Position numbers and translations under genes: made by a program. This document shows positions 20,744 to 30,215 of a stretch of 64,000 bases of DNA, in pieces; within the stretch, counting starts at the first letter, position 1; every line of letters starts with the position of its first letter. The notes under the pieces were generated by a model, which searched no databases, was not told the origin of the DNA, and saw nothing but the letters and a program-made list of their open reading frames with translations. This stretch comes from Heliopora coerulea (lineage: Eukaryota; Cnidaria; Anthozoa; Scleralcyonacea; Helioporidae), in assembly GCA_030142905.1 (NCBI GenBank), contig JASJOG010000025.1:2606794-2670793 (forward strand), in the 5' to 3' direction.

Positions 20744-22770
20744 ATGTCCAAAAGCAAAGCAGAAAGCAGAAGTGTGCGTCATTCGAACATAAACCAAGTG
20801 GCCGAAGACGAATCAAGTGATGAAGATGAAGTGTACACCTCTTTGAACATGAATCCAACCTCGAAAGACCAACCCTTGTTTCAGATCAAGGTGCATGATA
20901 CGCCTGTCACAGTTACGGCGGACTCTGGAGCCATCATTAATGAGTTGGACAAGAGAGACTACCACTGGTTACCCAATGGCCCAAAACTGGAAACAATCAG
21001 TGTGAAGATATATGCCTATCAATCGAAGGAGCCCCTTCGTGTTCTCGGGAAATTCAACTCAACACTTAAGTCGGAAACGAAGGAGATGAACGAGAAGTTC
21101 TACGTTGTCAAGGGGTCCGGCGGCTCCCTGCTGAGCTTGAAGACTTCGTAAGAGCTTAACCTCCTTCGAATGGTACAATGGGTCACGAAGCAGCCGTCTC
21201 AATCAAAAGAAGGATCATACACCATGATCCCAATCATCATACACCTCTATTAGATCTACTGGTTCTCACCAGTAGATCTAATAGAGGTGTATGATGATTT
21301 GTTCCACGGGCTGGGCAAGCTAAAGGACTATTAGATAAAGCTGCACATTGACGAAGAAGTACCGCCTATAATGCAGCCGCACGGAAGAGTCCGGTTCCGC
21401 ATACGCAAGCAGCTGGAGGAGCAGTTACAGCGCGACGAAGAGCTAGGCATCATAGAACGTATAGAAGACCCTACGCCCTGGGTATCCCCTATTGTGATCG
21501 CGCCGAAACCGAAGTCACCAGGCAAAGTTTGCGCATGTGTGGACATGCGCCAGGCGAACAAGGCGATTAAATACGAGCGTCATGTCACTCCAACCATAAA
21601 GGAGATAGTTTTCAGGAAGCTTGACCTCAACCAGGGATACACCCAGATCAAGTTAGCACCAGAATCAGGCTGCATCACAACCTTTAGCACTCACATAGGC
21701 CTGATGCGGTATAAGCGTTTGAATTTTGGAATATCAAGTGCTGCCGAAATCTTCCAAAACGTAATCCGGGAAACGCTCGTGAGCATTAATGGCGCAGTAA
21801 ATATCAGCAATGATATTCTGGTGTTTGGCAAGAGCCAGGAAGAGCACGACCAGACCTTGAAGGAAGTTTTCAAGCGACTGAGGGAAAAAGGCCGGACCCT
21901 CAACAAGAGCAAGTGCGAATACAGCAAGGACAAGTTAGAATTTGTCGGGTACGTGCTCAGCAGACGACATATCCCCTTACCCGAATAAGGTCGAAGATGT
22001 GGTCAATCTTCAGACGCCACCGATAGCATCTGAACTACGAAGCTTGCTGGGAATGGCAAACTACTGTTCGAAGTTCCTCCCAAACTACGCCACGAAGACA
22101 GAGCCTCTGCGCAAGCTTACACACAAGGACCAACAGTGGAGTTGGACAGTTGAGCACAATCGGGCAGTTACCCGGCTGAAAGAGGCACTGGTGAACGCAC
22201 CCGTCACTGCTTACTTCGACCCAGATAAGGATGAGATCTCAGTTGATGCAAGTCCTGTCTGCTTAGCAGCCATTCTCTCGTAAGTAGATACAAAGACCAA
22301 CGAACGACACATCATCACCTACGCAAGCTGTTCCCTAACAGAAACAGAACAACGGTACAGACAGACCGAGCGTGAAGCCCTCGCTGTGGTGTGGCCTTGC
22401 GAACATTTGCACCTGTACATATATGGAAAGCTTGTCATGATCTACATTGATCACAAACCACTCGTTTCCATCAACGTCAATCCGAGTTCCAAGCCTCCTG
22501 CAAGAATAGAAAGGTGGGCGTTGAGACTTCAACCATCCCAGACCTCAGTCAAGTATCGAAGAGGTGAAATAAACCCCACAGACTACCTGTCGCAGCACCC
22601 GACAAAGCTGACAGCCGCGACAAGTCGACATCAGAAAGTGGCAGAACAATGCGTGAACTATATTGCAACGACTTCAACTCCCAATGCTCTGAAGACTCAA
22701 GACATCGAAGGGGCGACCCAAAGTGACCCAACTCTGCAAAGAGGTAGCAGAGGCCATTCAGAAAGGTAGT
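20744..22770 (+). pseudogene. pol: Ty3-B Pol: protease, RT, RNase H
   Basis: The protease region has VTVTADSGAIINELD (retropepsin D-S-G). RT has HGRVRFRIRKQLEEQL, WVSPIVIAPKPKSPGKV, FRKLDLNQGYTQI and NISNDILVFG, where the second catalytic Asp is Asn. A short segment between the first RT motifs is deleted (near 21607), and a frame change lies near 21960. RNase H has ISVDASPVCLAAILS and YIDHKPLVSI. A perfect 32 bp inverted duplication sits at 21232-21299 between protease and RT. The active-site substitution and breaks make it non-functional. Confidence 0.8.
21232..21299. repeat. Perfect 32 bp hairpin (4-nt loop) in Ty3-B pol
   Basis: Left arm 21232-21263, loop TCTC, right arm 21268-21299, no mismatches. 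The right arm is the expected Ty3 coding sequence, so the left arm is its fold-back copy. Confidence 0.95.
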
Positions 22771-22830
22771 TGGCACCACGTGGTAAAACGTCCGTGTATT
22801 AATATCGCAGAGTTTTGACTGCTAGAAAAA

Positions 22831-23530
22831 TTGAAAGACGAGCTAACAGTTAGCACATCTGGCAACCTCATTCTACGCGGGACCTGCATGGTCATCCCGA
22901 AGAATCTACAGGACCACGTAGTCAAACTCGTACATGAAGGCCATCAAGGATTCGTGAAGACCAAGTCGTTGTTACGGAAGAAAGTCTGGTTTCCACAAAT
23001 GGACGATCTGGTAGAGGAAAAAGTAAAGTCGTGTAATAAATATTTGGTCGCTACTCCCGAGTGTAGACGAGAACCCCTTCGGATGTCCCCACTTCCTGCG
23101 GCACCCTGAAAAGAAGTCAGTGCGGACTTTGCTGAACTGTCGAACAAAGAGTACCTCTTTTAGATTACCGACGACTACTCAGGATGCTCATTGGCTGAGA
23201 TAAGGAGATCGACTTCAGCAACAACGACTTCAGCATAAGAGCTACAACCAGGAACTAAACAAGCTACTGAGAAACTACCGTGCTACGCTTTACACAACGA
23301 CGCGCGTTTCCCAAGCGACCGTGCTGTTTGGAAGGCCACTGAAGACGAAGTTTTCCGAGCTAAGGACACCCTGCTTAGACCCTGAGGTCCTGGAACACGA
23401 CCGTAAAGTGGTAGCAAAGATGAAGCGGCATGCAGACAACAAGTCCTACGTCCAGCAATAAAGTGAAACAAGAACATGCGGATGATGTTGGTGATTCCTT
23501 TTAGACTGCCGCACCACCAAGGCGCTACCT
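22831..23530 (+). pseudogene. Ty3-B integrase remnant
   Basis: The zinc domain reads KLVHEGHQGFVKTKSLLRKK, followed by VKSCNKYLVATPECRREP, where the second Cys of the HHCC finger appears lost (Tyr). The core begins ADFAELSNKEY (23.12 kb), then jumps at about 23.21-23.25 kb to the region after the catalytic triad (NKLLRNYRATLYTTTRVSQA), so most of the DDE core is deleted. It is dead. Confidence 0.7.
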
Positions 23531-23758
23531 GCAACGCACATGAATGCGTCCCACCAGACTGAACGATTATACTGTTTGCAGCTAAGACATTAGTTTATGT
23601 ACAGTTATAACGTGTCCAAACGGTTACCATGAACTTTGGTATACGCGATGTTGTTAGGTTTTGAAGACATTGGACTATTTCAGTTTGTTTGTTTCGGTTT
23701 GCTTTTAAGATCCTTTATCTGCTCCATGTACGAGGTTTACACCACAGAAGGGAGAGAT

Positions 23759-23899
23759 GTAGTGTTTAAGCCATATATGGTAATCTTAAGGACCCGGATG
23801 GGAGCATGTTCAGCAGTTTTTCTTCTGGTAGCATTAAGCAATAAAGTGAGCTTAAGAATAGAAATAATCGATCGATCTATAATTATCACAATCGTCACC
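23759..23899 (+). repeat. Ty3-B 3' LTR
   Basis: Pair of 19156-19285. The purine tract immediately precedes TGTAGTG. The right boundary is uncertain by ~15 bp because the copies diverge there. Confidence 0.75.
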
Positions 23900-24711
23900 T
23901 AAAAATGAACATCGCAAACCAACGCTATTACCGAACGTCAAATTTAAATGTTTTCCTAAAGCAAGCGGCAAGTTTTTATTCATACAATCAAGTTAGCAAA
24001 ATATTGAAAACTGATGAAAATAAAACGTTTTGAGTGTTTTGTGAATTTGAATTTTTGTGAAAACTCGCTTCCTCGTCCTTTGCTGTTTGTTCCAATTCTG
24101 TTCGTCCGAAAATAATCATCAGTCTTGTTGATGGTCGATATGTTTAATGCTTGTGTTTTGTAGCCAAGCTCAAATTCAGATGACGACTAATCAATAAAAG
24201 GAGGGCGTGCGTCCGGTGCGGTTCCACCTAAATCCGCCCTAATTATTTATCGCCACAATTTTATTAGTTCTTATATAGTCGTTACACCCAATAGTGGTGT
24301 AAGAGAACTTCAGTACAGGGTGGGCACTGTGAGGCGTGGAGGGGCCATGGCCCACCAAGCTTCAACGTTAGAAGAGGCTTGGATTTTGAGTTAGTTTTCT
24401 CTAAGCTATTTAACTACGAATTAATGAAGTAGCATGTAATTGATTAACTTGAATGCAAATCTTTCAATTAAATACCAATCTTTCAATCATAAAATTCTTT
24501 AAAACATCGAATTCATTAGATTATTCCCTAAAACGCCTTAAAATTCTTCAGCTTGGGGAAATTTCTTGAAATGTGAGAGCACAGCTAATGGGAACCAGTA
24601 AACTCAATTTCCATATCTGGAATGCTAACTCCCAGTCATTCGTATGGGCAAAAAGTGAAGCCAAGATGGCAGCCCATGGAGAGAATTTTGGATGTCAGTT
24701 CCAGTCCTTTG
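23900..24711. other. No gene seen; repeat fragment at right edge
   Basis: AT-rich filler without convincing frames. The last ~60 bp (24650-24711) is the reverse complement of 30131-30195, with AAAATT.CTCTCCATGGG shared, marking a dispersed repeat into which Ty3-C inserted. Confidence 0.5.
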
Positions 24712-24818
24712 TGTAATGTTCTTGTTCGCTCCCAAAAAGACAACTGCCCCGTTTATTACTCTCTAGTCACGTGTCTAGTTGTATCACGTGGTTTTATGTA
24801 ATAACATAGGATACTACA
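24712..24818 (-). repeat. Ty3-C 3' LTR (107 bp)
   Basis: Starts TGTAATGTTCTTG, ends GGATACTACA. Partner at 29280-29386. Confidence 0.93.
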
Positions 24819-24834
24819 TTCCTCCCCTACTGGG
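24819..24834 (-). promoter_or_regulatory. Ty3-C polypurine tract
   Basis: On the minus strand CCCAGTAGGGGAGGAA abuts the 3' LTR. It shares GGGGAGGAA with the Ty3-A tract. Confidence 0.8.
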
Positions 24835-24962
24835 ATTTAATATTACACACAATGAATGCAATAACTTGAGGTATCAAAACAGAACTAGTAACGTAACCAA
24901 ATAACAGTCAAGATCCACTAGTGACAGTGGTCTGTCGTAAAGTGCATGCATTATGGTTAAAG

Positions 24963-26150
24963 TCAACGAAATACGTTTGAATCCCCATCAGCAAATGTGA
25001 TGGATAAGTTCGGTAGCATCAAACAATCCATTAGGCGTCTTGGTGGTCTTCGGATCCGCTGGGGGTAACGTCTAGGTTCCTGCACAGGTGGAAGCTGCGC
25101 TTGTTGGCCATGCGTATCATCACCACATCCATCATCAGCGTCATCGAAGTAGTCGTACTCATCGTCTGTGGTGTTGACTTCCATAGGCTGGTTTGTCTTT
25201 CCAAGTTTTTTGAAGAATGAGGAGTTTCTGGTCACGGTCTTGTCTACTCGCCTGGCAGTTACCATCGAACCCTTACAACCAACGACTTTGTATGGCTTTG
25301 GTTCGTATGTGTTCTGAGACTTGCTGTGCGATTTGTCGGACTTTACAATGACGATATCGCCAGACTTAATGTTGGAAGGCTTGACATACCCCTCATTGTC
25401 GGCGTACCTCTTCATCTTTGTTTTGGATAGCTGGTCAGTTCTCTGGATATTTTCTGGGCCTCGTAAAGTGATTTGAACTTCTGGTAGCTTTGCACGTAGT
25501 TGGCGATTGAAGAAAGCGGTCGCAGGGGCCTTGCCTGTAGAGCTGTGTGGTGCAGCTCTAAAGTTCATCAAGAATCGAATTAACTCTTCCCGCCATGGTT
25601 TCTGTTCGGTGAGTGCAATCTTCACAATCTTCTTGATTGTCCGCATGAAACGCTCTACCTCACCGTTGGCTCTTGGCCAATGAGGGGTAATCTATCTGTG
25701 GGTGAATCCCAGGTTTGCAGAAAAGGTTGCGAATGCATTAGAGTTGAATGGAGGACCATTGTCGGTTTTCGCAATTTCTGGAATGCCAAACTCTGAGAAA
25801 ATCTTCTGGAGCTTTGGAATTACCGTTTGGGCTGCCAGCGAACGAAGTATTTCGACAATTGGATAACGGGAGTAATCGTAGGAGACTACTGAAAGGCAGT
25901 CATCTGTTGATAGTTCCGCGAAGTCAATGCTGATCTCTTGCCACACTCGATCTGGTAAGGGGGACATTTGCAGAGGCTCACGTGACGTCTCCGGTGTAGC
26001 TATTTGACAAGCGAGGCTGGACTTCACGCGTTTTTCTACTAGTTAGTTGATTCCAGGAAACCATGCTTTTTCTCTCAATAATGCCTTGGTCTTCGTAATC
26101 CCTTGGTGACCTTCGTGGGTTGGGTCAACGACACGACGCTGTAGCTCTTT
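24963..26150 (-). pseudogene. Ty3-C integrase
   Basis: Reading down the minus strand: zinc-domain sequence ending VKSSLACQIATPETSREP, core IDFAELSTDDCLSVVSYDYS (first Asp), AKTDNGPPFNS (second Asp), a stop codon at 25689-25691, then PHWPRANGEVERF carrying the catalytic Glu region. The C-terminal part (24963-25646, 227 aa) has a basic region (KSGDIVIVKSDKSHSK) and an Asp-rich tail. One frameshift separates it from Pol near 26160 and a stop near 26041 also breaks it. All three catalytic acidic residues are still visible. Confidence 0.85.
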
Positions 26151-28231
26151 GGGATTACCAATTTCGTTCCTCGAATGATGACCCGGGTTGTTGTTCCAAT
26201 GGCCAGCTCCTCTTTGAGACGATCGTATGTACGAAAGGCAGCGGGGTCAACCTTGGGATACTTGGCTGATTCGTGCCACTTGCCTGTTTGCAATGCCTCC
26301 ATAACTGCTTGAAGAGTCGGGTCACGCGCTGTGGCTTCTGCGATAGTGTTGAGAGTGAGTGCAGTCGGAGCTGAAGTGGTGGCAATGTAGTTGATGTATT
26401 CTTCAGCGATCTTTTCCTGTCTGCTAAAGGGTTGTGTGTGCCTCAATGGGTGCCTCGACATGTAGTCGGCAGGGTTTCCTTCGCCTTTTCTGTAGTGCAC
26501 GGTTATCTGGTAGGGCTGTAGTCGGAGTGCCCATCTCTCAATGCGTACTGGTGGCTTCGAGTTCGCGTTTCCGTAAATGGCTAAAAGAGGCTTGTGATCT
26601 GTGTAGATATCTACGGGTTTACCGTACACGTAGAGGTGGAAGTGTTCACACGCCCATACAACTGCGAGAGCATCGTGGTCTGTTTGGCTATAGCGCTGTT
26701 CTGCGCTGGTTAGAGAGCGGCTGGCATAGGCGATAACATTCCTCTCTCCTGTCATGGGATCATCTTGTGCCAGAATGGCACCCAAGCCGAAGGGGCTTGC
26801 ATCGACGGAGAGTTCAGTCGTTTTGGCAGGGTCAAAGTACGCCGTGACCGGTGCATTGGCTAAGGCATGTTTAAGCTGGGCCAAAGAGTTGTCGTGCTTG
26901 TTGGTCCACTCCCAGGTGTGATTCTTGTGGGTGAGCGCTCGCAACGGTTGGGTTATTTTTGCATATCCCTCGATGAATCGGGAACAGTAGTTGGTCATGC
27001 CTAGCAGGCTACGGACCTCTGTAACTGATGTTGGAGCTTTGAGGTCTAAGATGGCCTTAACTTTCTTTGGGTCGGGGGCCATGCCGCCTTCGCCAAAGAG
27101 ATACCCCAGGAATTCAAGCTTTTTTTTGCTGTACTCACACTTGAATGGGTTCAAGGTCAGAACTCTGTCCTGAAGTCGCTGGAATACTTCTTCAAGTGTG
27201 TGGTTGTGCTCGTCTTGGTTCTTGTCGAAGACAAGTATATCGTCGCTGATATTGACTGCGCCTTTAATGCCTTCAAGGGTCTCCCGAATGGCGTTTTGGA
27301 AGACTTCTGCGGCTCTGGATATGCCGAAGTTGAGACGCTTGTAGCGCATGAGGCCAAGGTGAGTGCTAAAAGTAGTTATACACCTCGACTCCGGTGCCGG
27401 CTCCGGCTGGTTGTAACCTTGATTAATGTCAAGCTTACTGAAAACGGTCGCGCCGTTTAAGTCGCCGACTATTTCTTTGACTGTCGTTGTGATGTGACGT
27501 TCACGCTTGATGGCTGCGTTGGCGCGACGCATGTCAACGCATACACGTATTCTCCCTGGTGATTTCGGCTTCGGCGCCACAACAATGGGTGACACCCAAG
27601 TGGTAGGTCCTTCAACTCGCTCCAAGACACCGAGTGTCTCATCCTTACTTAGCTGCTCTTCAAGTTGTTTACGCACATGGAATGGCACACGTCTGTGTGG
27701 TTGGGCAACTGGTGGTACACCTTCATCGATATGGAGATGAACTTGGTAATTTTTTAGCTTGCCGAGTCCTTGGAATAAGCTCCGATACTTGGTAGTCAGC
27801 TGATCTACAGTGAGGACCCGTTGATGTTTTATGGGCTTCACTACTTTGAGGAGTTCCAAGTCGGTAGACGTACTACAGCTTAGTAGAGATCCACCTGTCC
27901 CTTTCACCACATAGAATATTTCAGTACGGTTGGTCGTGTCGGATGTAATCGGAGCTGTGAATCTGCCTAGGCCAGGTAGGGACATCTCTGTCTGGTAAGG
28001 GTAGATTTTAATGCGTGTTTTCTGCAAACGCGGCCGCGTAGAAAGCCGGTTGTAGTCTTGCTCATCGAGAATGTTTATGCTTGAGCCTGAGTCTGCAATT
28101 ATGGTCAGCGGTGTTCCCGCGATGTTGACATCAAACGTTGGCTGTTTTCTGCAATCGGAGTTCACGATGTTCACGTTGATGCTGAATAATCCATAATCAT
28201 CACTGTCTTCAGTTCCTTCGTTCTCGCTCAA
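26075..28231 (-). CDS. pol: Ty3-C protease, reverse transcriptase and RNase H
   Basis: A 718-residue open frame. Protease: LTIIADSGSSINILDEQDY near residue 45. RT: KQLEEQLSKDETLGVLERVE, VSPIVVAPKPKSPGRIRVC, FSKLDINQGYNQ, RLNFGISRAAEVFQN, and the intact catalytic NISDDILVF near residue 330. RNase H: ELSVDASPFGLGAILAQ, QTDHDALAVVWACEHFHLY and IYTDHKPLLAIY. It then runs into the integrase linker, where a frameshift ends homology near 26160. Unlike Ty3-B the catalytic DD pair is intact. The first codon is set by the frame; gag-pol is normally a fusion, so this start is nominal. Confidence 0.9.
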   Translation of the reverse strand: MSENEGTEDSDDYGLFSINVNIVNSDCRKQPTFDVNIAGTPLTIIADSGSSINILDEQDYNRLSTRPRLQKTRIKIYPYQTEMSLPGLGRFTAPITSDTTNRTEIFYVVKGTGGSLLSCSTSTDLELLKVVKPIKHQRVLTVDQLTTKYRSLFQGLGKLKNYQVHLHIDEGVPPVAQPHRRVPFHVRKQLEEQLSKDETLGVLERVEGPTTWVSPIVVAPKPKSPGRIRVCVDMRRANAAIKRERHITTTVKEIVGDLNGATVFSKLDINQGYNQPEPAPESRCITTFSTHLGLMRYKRLNFGISRAAEVFQNAIRETLEGIKGAVNISDDILVFDKNQDEHNHTLEEVFQRLQDRVLTLNPFKCEYSKKKLEFLGYLFGEGGMAPDPKKVKAILDLKAPTSVTEVRSLLGMTNYCSRFIEGYAKITQPLRALTHKNHTWEWTNKHDNSLAQLKHALANAPVTAYFDPAKTTELSVDASPFGLGAILAQDDPMTGERNVIAYASRSLTSAEQRYSQTDHDALAVVWACEHFHLYVYGKPVDIYTDHKPLLAIYGNANSKPPVRIERWALRLQPYQITVHYRKGEGNPADYMSRHPLRHTQPFSRQEKIAEEYINYIATTSAPTALTLNTIAEATARDPTLQAVMEALQTGKWHESAKYPKVDPAAFRTYDRLKEELAIGTTTRVIIRGTKLVIPKSYSVVSLTQPTKVTKGLRRPRHY

Positions 28232-28303
28232 AATACGAACTTCTTGTCGTGGGGGTTTGTGTGGTAGCGGAGCTTGCTTGGTTTGTCTGGTGGCAAGTGC
28301 TTT

Positions 28304-29105
28304 TTATGGACAACGCCTTCCTTGGAGACATACAGATTGATAATGGTTGAGCTTTCCACACGATCTGCATTCCTTTCCGTGGGCTGGATAAGCAGCTTTT
28401 CCTCCTGCGTGAGGGTAGTTACCTCCGCAGTTTCGGCATTTTACACTGGGAGTCGGTGGTTTATTTTTTGTTTTGTTCAGCGAGTCGCGTCGCGTGTTGT
28501 TGTTCGGGTTGCTCCGACGACTTCCGGCTGTCAGACGGTTGGCACCCTCGGGTCGTTGTTGTTGTTTCTCCAGGCTTGCTGCTTGAGTATTGGCCAACTC
28601 CATTACCTTGCCCATATCAAGAATTTTCGCGAGAGTGATGGTTGGGTCAGCGAGAAATCACGTTCTCGTCGATCGAGAACGTGATTTCTCGATCGACGTT
28701 GGCGAATTCGCAGGTGAGTGGCAGGTGTTTGAGTCGTGTGTAATAGGTCATAAGAGACTCACCAGGTGCTTGTTTGGCGGTGCGAAATTTATACTCTTCG
28801 AACACAGGATTCTGCTTCGGCGTGAATCCGACAATGCTTTAATTGTGACGTCTAGATCAGTTTCTCCCTCCGTTGGTTCGCTGATTGTTAGTGTTTCAAA
28901 AATGTCGTTGACTTCTGCACCGGCATAATGTAATAAGAGGGCCTTTTGACGTTTGGGATCAGTGATGTTTGTTGCGGTAAACAAGTTCGAAAGCGAGAGA
29001 TGTGTTTCTTTAATCTGACGCCTGGTGCGCCCAGATCGGCGTTAGGATCAAAGGACGGGAATGTTGGTAGGGCTGCTGCCATTGCTTGCAATTGTGAATG
29101 TTATG
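28304..29105 (-). pseudogene. gag: Ty3-C gag with CCHC region
   Basis: Start near 29100 (ALPTFPSFDPNADLGAPG), then a frameshift near 28990, and KALLLHYAGAEVNDIFETL in the next frame. After another break the region GKVMELANTQAASLEKQQQR leads into a basic stretch and two knuckles: CRNCGGNYPHAGGK (its last Cys replaced by Tyr) and CRSCGKLNHYQSVC (intact CX2CX4HX4C). An 18 bp fold-back hairpin lies inside at 28651-28691. At least two frameshifts disable it. Confidence 0.8.
28651..28691. repeat. Perfect 18 bp hairpin in Ty3-C gag
   Basis: Arm 28651-28668, loop TCGAT, arm 28674-28691, no mismatch. It sits where gag homology breaks, like the fold-back in Ty3-B. Confidence 0.95.
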
Positions 29106-29260
29106 TGAAACGTTTCGTTTGCCTTTGTGCTTGTTTCTCCCACCACGTGTGGACAACGAGCGTTAAGGCTTTCGCGTAGCTTAATGTTACTTAAGATGAA
29201 TACAGATAATTTGAAACGTACTGACGTTTGTGTTGTCAAAACCTTGTTTCAGTGGGTTGT

Positions 29261-29279
29261 CTTAGATCCTCGTCGCCAT
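29261..29279 (-). promoter_or_regulatory. Ty3-C primer-binding site
   Basis: On the minus strand ATGGCGACGAGGATCTAAG follows the 5' LTR. It shares TGGCGACGAGGAT with Ty3-A. Confidence 0.7.
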
Positions 29280-29386
29280 TGTAATGTTCTTGTTCGCTCC
29301 CAAAAACACAACTGCTTCGTTCATTAATCTCTAGTCACGTGTCTAGTTGTATCACGTGGTTTTATGCAATAACATAGGATACTACA
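29280..29386 (-). repeat. Ty3-C 5' LTR (107 bp)
   Basis: Near-identical partner of 24712-24818, flanked by CTTTG. Confidence 0.93.
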
Positions 29387-29467
29387 CTTTGCACGACTTT
29401 AATCTTCAGTTTTTGTTTGGTTCGGCTTCGAAAGCATTCCCAGCCATGGAAACCGTTTTATCAGGTG

Positions 29468-29913
29468 CAGTGGCGTAGTCAGACCCGGGCCTACCCGGGC
29501 CCAGGCCCGGGCGTCAGCTACGAACATGGGCGTTTCCCAAAACATATTTGGCATATTCAACTGAAAAATACACGACAAATTTTGAATAATTTGATATCAG
29601 CCTTTTAAGTTTGATCCACGAATGGAATTTCTTTGCGCAACTTTTTCTCCCACGCTAAAAATTCGCGCAATTTGTTTTCATTAATGAGATATCTCGTGGT
29701 TTTAAATGTAATTTGGAGGATCTGTACGATTGAAGACTTCGAATCCAGCTCGGTGCCGCAGCCTAAAAACGGGAATAGTGCTCTCATAATGCAAGAAATA
29801 GCCTTTCAGAGATCCAAGAATTCAAACATTTTTCCGGGGGAGCAGCCCCCGGATCCCCCTAATTAGAATGCTTCCCAGGCCCGGGCATCACAGATTCTCT
29901 GGCTACGCCACTG
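29468..29913. mobile_element. Non-autonomous hAT-type element
   Basis: 446 bp with ends CAGTGGCGTAGTCAG and CTGGCTACGCCACTG, typical hAT-style CAGTGGCGTA termini. The flanking 8 bp duplication is ATCAGGTG / ATCAGGTC (7 of 8). The subterminal regions carry repeated CCCGGGC blocks. No transposase is encoded. Confidence 0.85.
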
Positions 29914-30215
29914 ATCAGGTCTAGTCAGTTTGGCAACTTTTTTTCATGAAAATATATAACATGGAACTCGGTTTGACTTTGTCGAAATATATTTAAAATT
30001 CGTAAAATCATTTCCGTCTTTTGAAAAAATATTTTGTGGATATTTCCAAATAAAATTTTTCAGGAAACAGTAAAACAGTATTTTTCAGGAAAGTGTAAAA
30101 GTCGCGTGGGACACTAAAAACTGACTTACAAGCCTGCGTAGGGGACTGAAACTGACGTCCAAAATTGCTCTCCATGGGTGGCCATCTTGGCTTCACTATT
30201 TATTGGACATTCCAT

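Larger units (their letters stand above)
19156..23899 (+). mobile_element. Ty3-B: older Ty3/Gypsy element
   Basis: Left LTR 19156-19285 and right LTR 23759-~23899 are clearly related but diverged (TGTTGTGTTTAAACC versus TGTAGTGTTTAAGCC starts). A TTGGCGACAATGATT primer-binding site follows the left LTR, and an AGAAGGGAGAGA purine tract precedes the right LTR. Order inside is gag, zinc knuckles and protease, RT, RNase H, integrase. LTR divergence and many lesions make it older than Ty3-A and Ty3-C. I could not see a clean target duplication. Confidence 0.85.
24712..29386 (-). mobile_element. Ty3-C: Ty3/Gypsy element with 107 bp LTRs
   Basis: LTRs 24712-24818 and 29280-29386 are 107 bp each and nearly identical (a few substitutions), TG...CA. 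The target duplication is a perfect CTTTG (24707-24711 and 29387-29391). Primer-binding site and purine tract lie just inside. Gene order on the minus strand is gag, protease-RT-RNase H, integrase. Lesions are few: frameshifts in gag, one at the pol/integrase boundary and a stop in the integrase. Sequence is close to Ty3-B, so they belong to one lineage. Confidence 0.93.
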
